NCBI RefSeq assembly: GCF_001050515.1
Contig: NZ_CAHS01000020.1
Location: 1 to 56,760 of the forward strand
DNA length: 56,760 bases
Direction: 5' to 3'
Origin: Erwinia piriflorinigrans CFBP 5888
GTDB taxonomy: Bacteria; Pseudomonadota; Gammaproteobacteria; Enterobacterales; Enterobacteriaceae
Shown here: piece by piece, positions 36,201-43,211 of the stretch
How the letters are laid out: every line of letters begins with the position of its first letter
Position numbering within the stretch: the first letter of the stretch is position 1
Translations under genes and position numbers: made by a program
Notes under the pieces: generated by a model
Seen by the model: only the letters and a program-made list of their open reading frames with translations
Told to the model about the DNA's origin: nothing
Databases searched by the model: none

Positions 36201-38086
36201 ACCGCTCCTTGTTTACTCATACTAAAATACACCGGACGCATTATCACACCCGCAGCAGAAAAAAAATTATATTCATCCTCTGGCAGGGCATTAAACGCTG
36301 ATTGAATGAGAACTCGATCCAATTCAAAATATTTATCAGCGACATTTAACGTTTGTTTAGTAAACTCATCAATCAAACTATCAGGCGCACTTTTGCAGGG
36401 CTTTCTCCATCCCAACAAATAGAACTGCCTGGCTCCGGGTAACGCATTTTCACGGCGCTCCTGTTGATTGCGGATGCCATCGGCTATATCAGGCAACGCC
36501 ACAAGCTCTTCGGTCGGGCATCCTGATAAAATATCATCAGCCAGCGCTCCCTTACTGCGCCATGTATTGACTGCCGTGCGATAATGATTATAGTGCGCTT
36601 TAATCACGTTATTTTTACGGTTTGCAATATATTCCAGAATAGCAGAATAACTCAGATCGTGTACATTCAACACATTGGTGATTTTTTGCGGTGAATGCTT
36701 CGCCATAAAGAAAATGGAGGGCAATTCAAAATAACCGAGTTGATCAACGCTAATATTTCCATTAATCGCCACACCCCATATCACCTCACCGACTTTGATG
36801 GCATCCTCTGGAGCATAATTCCACTGCCCATTCTCTTGCATAAACTTCGCTCCGGCATAAAGAGAAGCAAACTGCTCACCATATAGCACGAAAGATTCAT
36901 CTAAAACCGTTGCAAATTTTAAAAATGGCATCTCTTCATTCAGCATTTTATTCCACATAATGGCAAAAGCATTAAAATATCCCCTACTGACATCACTCGC
37001 CAGTTTTCCAGTGTAGGAATACAATTTTTCAAATGAGAAATATCCGTTAATCTTGCCGGGAGTATAAGTAGAGGGAGACTTACTGAGCGCTATTTTCCTT
37101 GCAATAACGTATCCCGGACTGCCGCCCAGTACATTACTAAAAAACCAGTGGCGGACGGCAGACTTTGCCTGCGCATCGGAAATTGGCTCATTCTCTCTTC
37201 CTCCATACAGATCGGCGGCTGCCAGTATTTTCCTGGCTAATAGACACATTCTATCCTCTTGCTCGCCGGAGGAATCTGAATCAACATTCAAAAGATAACC
37301 TGATGCGACAGCGAGCATCTTTTGTATGTTAATATCACCATCTTGCAAATAATTTTCATTATAAAGATGCCAGATTATTTTGCTGTTTGCCTCTTTGGTC
37401 GTATCGGAAATATCAATATGACGCCTTCCCCTTTTGCCAGCGCCAGCGACTCCACCCGCAGGGATGTTTTCTGCCTCCGGCACGACAGTTGAACCGGATT
37501 GGCCTGGGTAAGCGTTGCCGCTGGAGGTGGTGTTATAACGCCACAGATGAGTAGCCAGTGACTCCTTCAGTGTCTCGCCACGGGTAAAATACGGACTATC
37601 CGAACTGTTGCCGGCGGTCGTGGTGCGGCGACCCTCGCTGAAATCCTCCTTCTGTGCATTGCTGCCAGCCCTTCTGAAATAATACCCCGCCCCAAAGCCT
37701 GTTCCAGTCAGCAAAGCCGCGCCCAGGGCTACCCCGACTTTCCCCTTTAGTAATAGCGGCAGAGTTTGATGTCCATCCTGCATACGTCGGGAATGATTGA
37801 TGGCTTCAGCTTCGCTGCGCAACTTCTCCCCCATGGCGTGAACCGGTTGCAGCTCAATATCTTGTTCGCAGACGCGGTACACACGCCAAGGCGAACGCTC
37901 GCGCAGTGAGCGGTAAACCTGCCTGCCGGTATTCAGGACAGGACAAACCAAATACTTGACGGCCGAATTGCTGACAGACTTCAGCAATTCGATTACTGGC
38001 GTTGCCTGCACATCAGGGTGACAGGCGTTTCCGTCAGCACAGAACGGGGTTGTCTGAGGGGCAGTGGGTACATTGATATTTGGCAC
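33263..38086 (-). CDS. Giant toxin-like protein with ChaN/TIKI-like C-terminal domain
   Basis: A 1607-residue protein; the whole is not recognised as a named toxin. The start is GTG (38084-38086) with GGAGAG six bases upstream. There is no cleavable signal peptide. Residues about 114-136 form a hydrophobic glycine-rich segment (VGVALGAALLTGTGFGAGYYF), and GKRGRRH at 217-223 is a basic cluster. The middle (about 230-1290) is a large region without a family that can be named by eye. Residues about 1300-1480 contain GIAIGEFHSS (Glu1314, His1316), TLYIEHL (Glu1343, His1344), RITAIDS and IALVGSAHTN (His1454). This is the pattern of the ChaN/EreA/TIKI-like superfamily, a fold also reported in Pasteurella multocida toxin and related effectors. 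Base composition is visibly more AT-rich than prfC, which suggests transfer. Secretion route and target are unknown; type III, type VI or contact-dependent delivery are all open. Confidence 0.6.
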   Translation of the reverse strand: MPNINVPTAPQTTPFCADGNACHPDVQATPVIELLKSVSNSAVKYLVCPVLNTGRQVYRSLRERSPWRVYRVCEQDIELQPVHAMGEKLRSEAEAINHSRRMQDGHQTLPLLLKGKVGVALGAALLTGTGFGAGYYFRRAGSNAQKEDFSEGRRTTTAGNSSDSPYFTRGETLKESLATHLWRYNTTSSGNAYPGQSGSTVVPEAENIPAGGVAGAGKRGRRHIDISDTTKEANSKIIWHLYNENYLQDGDINIQKMLAVASGYLLNVDSDSSGEQEDRMCLLARKILAAADLYGGRENEPISDAQAKSAVRHWFFSNVLGGSPGYVIARKIALSKSPSTYTPGKINGYFSFEKLYSYTGKLASDVSRGYFNAFAIMWNKMLNEEMPFLKFATVLDESFVLYGEQFASLYAGAKFMQENGQWNYAPEDAIKVGEVIWGVAINGNISVDQLGYFELPSIFFMAKHSPQKITNVLNVHDLSYSAILEYIANRKNNVIKAHYNHYRTAVNTWRSKGALADDILSGCPTEELVALPDIADGIRNQQERRENALPGARQFYLLGWRKPCKSAPDSLIDEFTKQTLNVADKYFELDRVLIQSAFNALPEDEYNFFSAAGVIMRPVYFSMSKQGAVWFAYNVVIDTDVSIVLNKTDLFSLANETEERIYALKRVNVEKNFYTIIRVDRDIRKYIHSGILGSDLLGTDYEVEGNTVISKGIHFGYTITTDHHKISARAGDIESLVHFLSTSHREKLYHALFEAGNDSSEIGKIWDVVKHIIPFYDCIEGVVNNDPVQAVSSCIMDALPVGTVTGMATDLSVHFAMKLAYGARSGVLNAGKNGLSLVVKNTLKHVSLPNSADMLTLGITAMRSIDPGFELLSTVSRSFNKKIEVLLETDSKTRYLSRKVAPVSTVDSQPLPLPTESIVASIPGTDLRLPLKRIPDVNGKNLYAQFNPETGEAFGAYYHRDDEQFHQVTIEYPGGSFSSENNLEYLLINSPMLNSKMLMHLTLDNKGLYRYIDSVTRYKKHALKVNEKFYQIMPGKQPWSMKVVGENNIYIEIARFDKLYYKINHAEKLKVKYISCRSLRSPGGRCVHLSPKLEAIFKENKRYGIPEGDVSSIKPAESHPGLYENSEGRLYIKYENVLFSLKNEGAKDQDEILSVTGPSLGGVFGGLIKKRIAEVTASRDGGGYYFNTPEENMMECAGTSQSVAELHSAMRRLSFMDHRNFLMPAEIRATGMRMDKKVLNDRDYYSNDLTAEEETIVSVFRKQTDEMLDEAKRFFKKGVSYLNKCHIPTISLTDKPKIFLSKIYEKNNGIAIGEFHSSIASKKFIIENIDVLHKNGVRTLYIEHLQTDMHQADLDSYFQTGKMSVSLKGFINEMDTMAETDLLGFYTFMTLIQTAQKRKIRITAIDSFVSYFGIPSGTGTSDRVALMNYYSHLLINKNQLHHQNKWIALVGSAHTNTFENVPGLADLNGAVSIRVNDLRVGEVGGIFKDPGEVYHCFRAHRARVVQADLLLEMGVTNMRRVRTTPPATRHLKTPGQFIIVRRGNQNFLAYMDREANILHFPIDLTEDNYFYLNTNEPRWDIVSRERFERLDAMISFIEEKRGMKLVA

Positions 38087-38512
38087 AATAGGCTCTCCAA
38101 TGATAGGTGGGATGGAATAACACCTGTCAAGGTAACGGAAGTGCTAAATCAATTTCGATCAATTAACATTTATTGTTGTCACAAAACGCTTTTATTTTTT
38201 TAGGTGCTGACTTCAGCCACTTGAATCGATGCGGGGTATCATATTTAACTCCCAAAATAACAATACGTTGCTCTTACTACTGTCATAACGACATTCATTT
38301 TGGATGTACGATCACAAATCAGTGCGATTATCCGGAACTATAATTTGGTGAATGAAAGAGGCTTTCTCAATAAATTACGCATTGTCACTACACTAAGTTT
38401 TCTCTTTGTCATATAACTGTAAGGCGATGACGGGGATCAACCTGCTTTCTGCTACAGCACCTGAAATTATAATCCATAAAATAAATTTCACTAACGAAGT
38501 AGGGCTTATCAA
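38087..38512. other. AT-rich divergent promoter region between the toxin and PilZ genes
   Basis: A 426-base gene-free, AT-rich gap between divergent genes. A TATAAT hexamer lies near 38340 on the + strand. No clear operator or RNA was recognised. It probably holds the promoters of both the giant toxin-like gene and the PilZ gene. Confidence 0.4.
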
Positions 38513-39229
38513 ATGCTCATACCAGAATATAAAGAACTGAAAAGAACTGACCGCTATGAAATACTTGCCCTGCTGCGTGAATCAATGAAACAAAGTGGAA
38601 GCGTTGAGTTTATGCTCCCCGAACGTGCGTTCAGCTGTCAGTTTTTAAGCATTGATTTGCAACGTTTCACCGTTGCCAACTTGGATGAGTTGAGCATGCT
38701 CACCACGCCAGTCGAAGTGGTGATCAAGGGCAACCGGGAACGAATTAGTTTTACCACCAGCCAGTCAGTAGATAAAAGCTCGTTCGGGACTCTTTCCTTT
38801 GATTTCCCACAAGAAGTTGTCATTACACAACGCCGCAGCCACCACCGAATAGCGATCCCGGAGCACTATAATTTCTTTTGTGAAGGGCGTTTCCGTGATG
38901 GCTTTATTTACAAACTGCGCATTAAAGATCTCTCACTCAAGGGCATCGGACTGCACTACCCTCACCCCCTGCCTGGCTTAACTCGCCCAGGGATTTTATT
39001 AACAGGGATGGTAATTATGCTGGGTGAGAAGGAGCAGGATAAGTATATGATAAATATCATACTATCAGGTATTAAGGAAGTCACTGCACTGGATAGTGAA
39101 AACAGAAAATATAGTTATCATATCATCTCCTGCCGCTTCCAGAGGCCATCCAAAGCCTTTAACCGAAAGATAGAAGAAATTATAATGCATATTCTTCTTG
39201 AACAGAAAAAATTAAAGCGACTTCGCTGA
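38513..39229 (+). CDS. PilZ-domain (YcgR-like) cyclic-di-GMP-binding protein
   Basis: A 238-residue protein with a YcgR-type N-terminal domain (about residues 1-105) and a PilZ domain. The two c-di-GMP motifs are present: RxxxR as RRSHHR near 107-112, and D/NxSxxG as DLSLKGIG near 143-150. The architecture is that of YcgR, the flagellar brake that slows motility at high c-di-GMP. No flagellar genes are nearby; it stands between the toxin gene and a fimbrial cluster. It may therefore couple second-messenger level to attachment, which is inference from position. It could be a second, divergent YcgR copy. Confidence 0.8.
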   Translation: MLIPEYKELKRTDRYEILALLRESMKQSGSVEFMLPERAFSCQFLSIDLQRFTVANLDELSMLTTPVEVVIKGNRERISFTTSQSVDKSSFGTLSFDFPQEVVITQRRSHHRIAIPEHYNFFCEGRFRDGFIYKLRIKDLSLKGIGLHYPHPLPGLTRPGILLTGMVIMLGEKEQDKYMINIILSGIKEVTALDSENRKYSYHIISCRFQRPSKAFNRKIEEIIMHILLEQKKLKRLR

Positions 39230-39263
39230 AGACGTCGACTTTGCCATAAATTTCTCCACCTCC

Positions 39264-39474
39264 TGTTAAATAATCTTATACATGAAGAGACTCACCATGT
39301 TTTGCCAAGTGTAGAGCGTATTTACCACGTAGTGATAACAGCATAACCCTACCTCTGGTAAAGTTGTTAATTAAACATCCAAATCAACAGGATATATCAA
39401 ACGATAGTTTATACCTGTTAATTAATAGCTTTGGAGAAAAATAAATAATCAATGATGCGTGTTGACCGGATTAA
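39264..39474 (+). repeat. Fimbrial upstream segment, copy A
   Basis: This segment upstream of the first pilin gene shares ordered blocks with 41912-42125 upstream of the third pilin gene: GTTAAATAATCTTA, TCACCATG, ACGATAGTTT, TACCTGTTAAT, and an AAATAAATAAT-type stretch, then GTAAATTTAT/TTAAATTTAT. The blocks have similar spacing, so the two are diverged duplicates of one regulatory region. Confidence 0.65.
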
Positions 39475-39601
39475 ATTTATTTTGAACTTACAGGTACTCC
39501 CTGACAGCTTTTTCTGTTTCCTGATTTAAAGATAAAGGCAAACTGGCGGGGATAACGATGTTTGTTTCACTGTTTATCCTTCCTTAATCTATGGAGTTAA
39601 A

Positions 39602-40156
39602 ATGAAAAGATTGTTGCTGCCTGTCGCTGGCGCGGCGCTGGTTTTTGCAGCTGTTAATGCAGAGGCCGATGTAGTTAATAATGCTGGTGGTACCATTTCG
39701 TTAACAGGGAGTATCCTTCAATCCAGCTGTACGGTTGATGCGAACGATCAAACGAAACCGGTCGTGCTGGGAAACTATTCCACTGATACTTTCAAAAAGA
39801 CAGGTGACCAAACGCCTGACGTCCCCTTTACTATCAAGTTAACGGGCTGTGCGAAGAGCGCCGGTAACTACGGGCTGCGTTTTGATGGTACTACCGTTAA
39901 TAACAACCCTAATTTATTATCTGCCGGAGTGGGCGAGGCTCTTGGAGTGGGCGTCGAATTTTCGGGTGTAGGTGATAAATTGATCACTTTCAATCAGGCT
40001 GCGGATGAAGCAACGTGGCAGCCAGCGTCAAATGCCGCTCCAGGCACACCTGATACCACCACGTTTAACCTGAAAGCGCACTATAAGTCTTTCACGGATA
40101 AAGTCACGGCTGGCGATGCAAATGCCACCGTAAAATTCGTCATCGCATACAAGTAA
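39602..40156 (+). CDS. Type 1-like major fimbrial subunit
   Basis: Secreted pilin of 184 residues assembled by the chaperone-usher route. The signal peptide is MKRLLLPVAGAALVFAAVNAEA. The mature part has the pilin pattern: GGTISLTGSILQSSCTV with the first Cys, then TIKLTGCAKSAG with the second Cys forming the disulphide, and the penultimate Tyr at the C-terminus (FVIAYK) that fits the chaperone donor strand. As first gene of the cluster, with its own upstream region, it is probably the major shaft subunit. Confidence 0.9.
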   Translation: MKRLLLPVAGAALVFAAVNAEADVVNNAGGTISLTGSILQSSCTVDANDQTKPVVLGNYSTDTFKKTGDQTPDVPFTIKLTGCAKSAGNYGLRFDGTTVNNNPNLLSAGVGEALGVGVEFSGVGDKLITFNQAADEATWQPASNAAPGTPDTTTFNLKAHYKSFTDKVTAGDANATVKFVIAYK

Positions 40157-40208
40157 TCAGTCATGATCGTGTCTGCCAGGGATGGCACACATTTAGAAGA
40201 GTTAATTA

Positions 40209-40892
40209 ATGAAAAAATTATTAAGTGCTGTGCTGTGCTGCTTTTCTCTGAGTGCTGCGGCCGGCATTCAGGTTGATGCAACCCGGGTTATTTATCATGG
40301 TAATGCGCAATCCGCATCGTTGAACATCCATAACGATAAACCGGAAACCTATATGGTGCAGACCTGGCTTGACCAGGGCGACGCGACTAAAACACCTCAG
40401 GATATCCCCGTGCAGGTGATCCCGCCGGTGTTAAAACTCGCCGGTAATAAAGAAGCAGTACTGCGTTTCATCTATTCGGGTAAGGGACTACCTCAGGATC
40501 GTGAATCGCTATTCTGGGTCAACGTGCAGGAAATCCCGCCAACCTCTAGCAAGGAAAACGTGCTACAGATTGCGGTTCGCACGCGTATCAAATTGTTCTA
40601 TCGCCCCGATGGACTTAATACCACCTTAGAAAAGCAGGCAGAGGCGCTGAAATGGCATCGCCAGGGCAATCAACTGATCGTTGAAAATAGCGGCCCGCTG
40701 AATATTACGCTGGGCACGGTGACACTCACCAGCGGCAGCGGTAAAAAACAGACGATCGATGCTGACATGATTAAACCTTTTGATCATGCGACGATGACTC
40801 TTCCGGCAGGAACAGAAAATGGTTCACGGATAGGCTTCAGCTATATCAATGACTATGGCGGCAACAGTCAGGTTAACAATATCAGCCTGTAA
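40209..40892 (+). CDS. Periplasmic fimbrial chaperone (PapD/FimC family)
   Basis: Folds and caps pilins in the periplasm. At 227 residues it has the usual length. After a signal peptide (MKKLLSAVLCCFSLSAAAG) come the PapD-like features: VDATRVIYHGNAQSASL with Arg for subunit-tail anchoring, and VIPPVLKLAGNKEAVLRF (G1 donor-strand region). FWVNVQEIPP and LQIAVRTRIKLFYRP are family signatures. It is followed by two pilin genes and the usher. Confidence 0.93.
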   Translation: MKKLLSAVLCCFSLSAAAGIQVDATRVIYHGNAQSASLNIHNDKPETYMVQTWLDQGDATKTPQDIPVQVIPPVLKLAGNKEAVLRFIYSGKGLPQDRESLFWVNVQEIPPTSSKENVLQIAVRTRIKLFYRPDGLNTTLEKQAEALKWHRQGNQLIVENSGPLNITLGTVTLTSGSGKKQTIDADMIKPFDHATMTLPAGTENGSRIGFSYINDYGGNSQVNNISL

Positions 40893-41189
40893 GCCCACGC
40901 GCTTATGCACCGGGACGGATTATTGTCACGGACAGTCAGGCCAATATAATTTGCGACCAGTGGGTGTGGGCTGAATTCCCCCCGCCGGTCGCGGTGTTTC
41001 TAAGCCACGATAAATGTGGATAAAAATAAGGATTAATCATCCTGTCATGCTGAATTCCATTTAGCACTGCTCAAACGTCCAAGGTCGAGACTACCATGCC
41101 TGGCAACAGGACAGGAGTACGACAATAAATCGTCCCACGGATACTGATATTAATCACTATCCCATCTGTACTGATTAATGGAAATAAAA

Positions 41190-41699
41190 ATGAAAAAAGT
41201 TCTGTTACCTCTGACTTGGATAGTGCTGATGCTGGCAAATGCCGGTGCCGAAGCTGGCACTCAACTTGATTTTACCGCCACCGTCGTTCAATCCTGTACG
41301 CTAAGTATGAGTAGTAACCCCCTGGTGGTTGATATGGGACGTTACCCCACGTCCTATTTTCCCAGAGCGTCAACCTATAGTCCGAGGAAACCCTTTGAAA
41401 TACATATATCTGGCTGCGCAAAGAGTAAAATTGCCCTTAAGTGGACCGGAAATATAGCCAATGGAGATCAATACTTATTAGCTGTCAATGGCGCTAAAGG
41501 TCTTGGAATTCTGGTTGGAGACCAAGATAAAAACAGGCTGTCTACTTTTACCCAAACCCCACAAGACGATATGTTTATAACCATGCCAGACGACGGCAAC
41601 TATAATTTTCACATGATCGCATTCTATAAATCCTACTTGGACAGTGTCACCGCAGGCCCGGCGAATGCCAGCGCAACGGTTGAAGTCATTTATGGGTAA
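41190..41699 (+). CDS. Fimbrial subunit, paralogue 1
   Basis: Pilin of 169 residues from the ATG at 41190 (signal MKKVLLPLTWIVLMLANAGAEA); an in-frame ATG at 41178 is possible but gives a less typical signal. The Cys pair is in VVQSCTLSMS and IHISGCAKSKIALKW. The C-terminus SVTAGPANASATVEVIYG has the penultimate Tyr. It is clearly related to the gene at 42244, sharing AVNGAKGLGI and ITMPD blocks, so the two arose by duplication. It probably encodes a minor or alternative shaft subunit. Confidence 0.88.
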   Translation: MKKVLLPLTWIVLMLANAGAEAGTQLDFTATVVQSCTLSMSSNPLVVDMGRYPTSYFPRASTYSPRKPFEIHISGCAKSKIALKWTGNIANGDQYLLAVNGAKGLGILVGDQDKNRLSTFTQTPQDDMFITMPDDGNYNFHMIAFYKSYLDSVTAGPANASATVEVIYG

Positions 41700-42243
41700 T
41701 CCATCAGTGCAGCCTCCCCCTCTGACGAGGCAGCTTGAGATAAGTCTGCCTGTAGAAATGAATCATTCCCAACCCGCACTGTTTTCTCTGAGTCAAGTAG
41801 CCGCCGTTGATGCAATGCCGTTATTTATTCTGATATAACGATATTTATTGATCACTCAATGGCTGGTTTGCTCATCGCAGCGTAGGATGCCGCAATAATT
41901 CCGTCTCAATCCGTTAAATAATCTTATTTATACAATCATCACCATGCTGCCAGGGGCAAGTTTTCTACATTGCTATAAAACGCATTCGTCTCTGGCCGCC
42001 TTATTGAAGTACTCATTCGCTCGGTAAAATCAATAAGATGCAACCAACGATAGTTTTTACCTGTTAATAAGTTGAGTTGGCTAAATATAAATAATTAATC
42101 ATGTGCCAAAGTCGGAGTAAATTTATTACCAATAGGGTTTCCTCCGCTGCTTATGTTAACGCGAAAGGAATCTGAAAGAACGTACTCCACCGATGCTGGA
42201 ATATCTTTATTCATTCTGTTTATTTTGATTGCGGGAAATAAAA
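41700..42243. other. Long spacer between the two paralogous pilin genes
   Basis: About 540 AT-rich bases without a credible gene. It contains fimbrial upstream segment copy B (41912-42125), so the third pilin gene probably has its own promoter. A small frame at 41644-41838 has no resemblance to known proteins. Confidence 0.5.
41912..42125 (+). repeat. Fimbrial upstream segment, copy B
   Basis: Shares GTTAAATAATCTTA (41913-41926), TCACCATG (41939-41946), ACGATAGTTT (42047-42056) and CCTGTTAAT (42060-42068) with copy A at 39264-39474 in the same order. A third, shorter relative (CTGTTAAATAA...GACTCACC) is visible near 42957-42975, before the usher gene. Confidence 0.65.
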
Positions 42244-42747
42244 ATGAGAAATGTTTTCTTACCTCTGACTGGGGTGATGCTGGTGCTGACAGCGACCTGT
42301 ACTCTGGCCGTCGATACCGTTCAATTCAACGGATTGGTCGAGCAGGCCTGTTCGCTGCAAATAGTGGGGAGTCCCGTGTTCATGGGGAATTACCCCACAT
42401 CCAAGTTTTCAGCGCGGAACACTACGACAGAGTATAAAAACTTCTCAATAAATATATCCGGCTGTCAAAAAAGCAGAATTGCCCTAAAGTGGGGCGGAAA
42501 TACAGTCATTAATAACGCCGATTTATTAGCGGTCGATGGCGCTAAAGGCCTGGGCATCAGGATAATTGATCAAAAAACAAACCAGCGGGCTATTTTCAAC
42601 CAAGATCCTACTGACAACATGTATATAACCATGCCAGACACCGGTATCTATACGTTTAGTCTGTCCGCATTTTACATATCATTCCAAGATAGCGTCACCG
42701 CAGGCCCAGCGAATGCCAGCGCGAATGTTGAGCTTGTGTATAACTAA
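42244..42747 (+). CDS. Fimbrial subunit, paralogue 2
   Basis: Pilin of 167 residues (ATG 42244; signal MRNVFLPLTGVMLVLTATCTLA). Cysteines are in VEQACSLQIV and INISGCQKSRIALKWG. The C-terminus is SVTAGPANASANVELVYN with the penultimate Tyr. The closest relative in the window is the pilin at 41190; the same leader GAAATAAAAATGA precedes both ATGs. Its own upstream region resembles that of the major pilin. Confidence 0.88.
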   Translation: MRNVFLPLTGVMLVLTATCTLAVDTVQFNGLVEQACSLQIVGSPVFMGNYPTSKFSARNTTTEYKNFSINISGCQKSRIALKWGGNTVINNADLLAVDGAKGLGIRIIDQKTNQRAIFNQDPTDNMYITMPDTGIYTFSLSAFYISFQDSVTAGPANASANVELVYN

Positions 42748-43211
42748 TGAATCTGTAACACCTCTGCCACCGGCGGTGAAGGTTTAAATAAGAAAGCCTG
42801 AACAAACAATCGGACATTGTGCTGCTGATTGCCGTAGCGGTTATCTGAACTGATGCAATAAAATCCATTCATTACAGAGATTTAAAATCTGGATTATTTA
42901 TCATCAATGGCCAGAGCTAAAACCTGCTGCCGGTTAGAATACGAAGTGATATTTATCTGTTAAATAAAGGACTCACCCAGAATGTTGAATCATGATTCTG
43001 GGTGACCGTGCGGGATTGCATAATATCATCACCGGCAGCAGCAGCGGAAAAAGCAGACTGTTGATGCTGATAACAATAAATCTGTTTACCGCAAGACAAT
43101 TAACCTGCTACCGCAGATGATAATGTCCCCGATTAAGCTTCAGATATATCGTGATTTGTCGGTAACGAGCGGATCAGGAATATCAACCTGTGAGCGACGG
43201 ACTGAACGATA
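42748..43211. other. Gap before the usher gene
   Basis: 464 bases with no credible gene. It carries a partial third copy of the fimbrial upstream blocks near 42957-42975. Otherwise nothing recognisable was seen; the usher may have its own promoter here. Confidence 0.4.
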
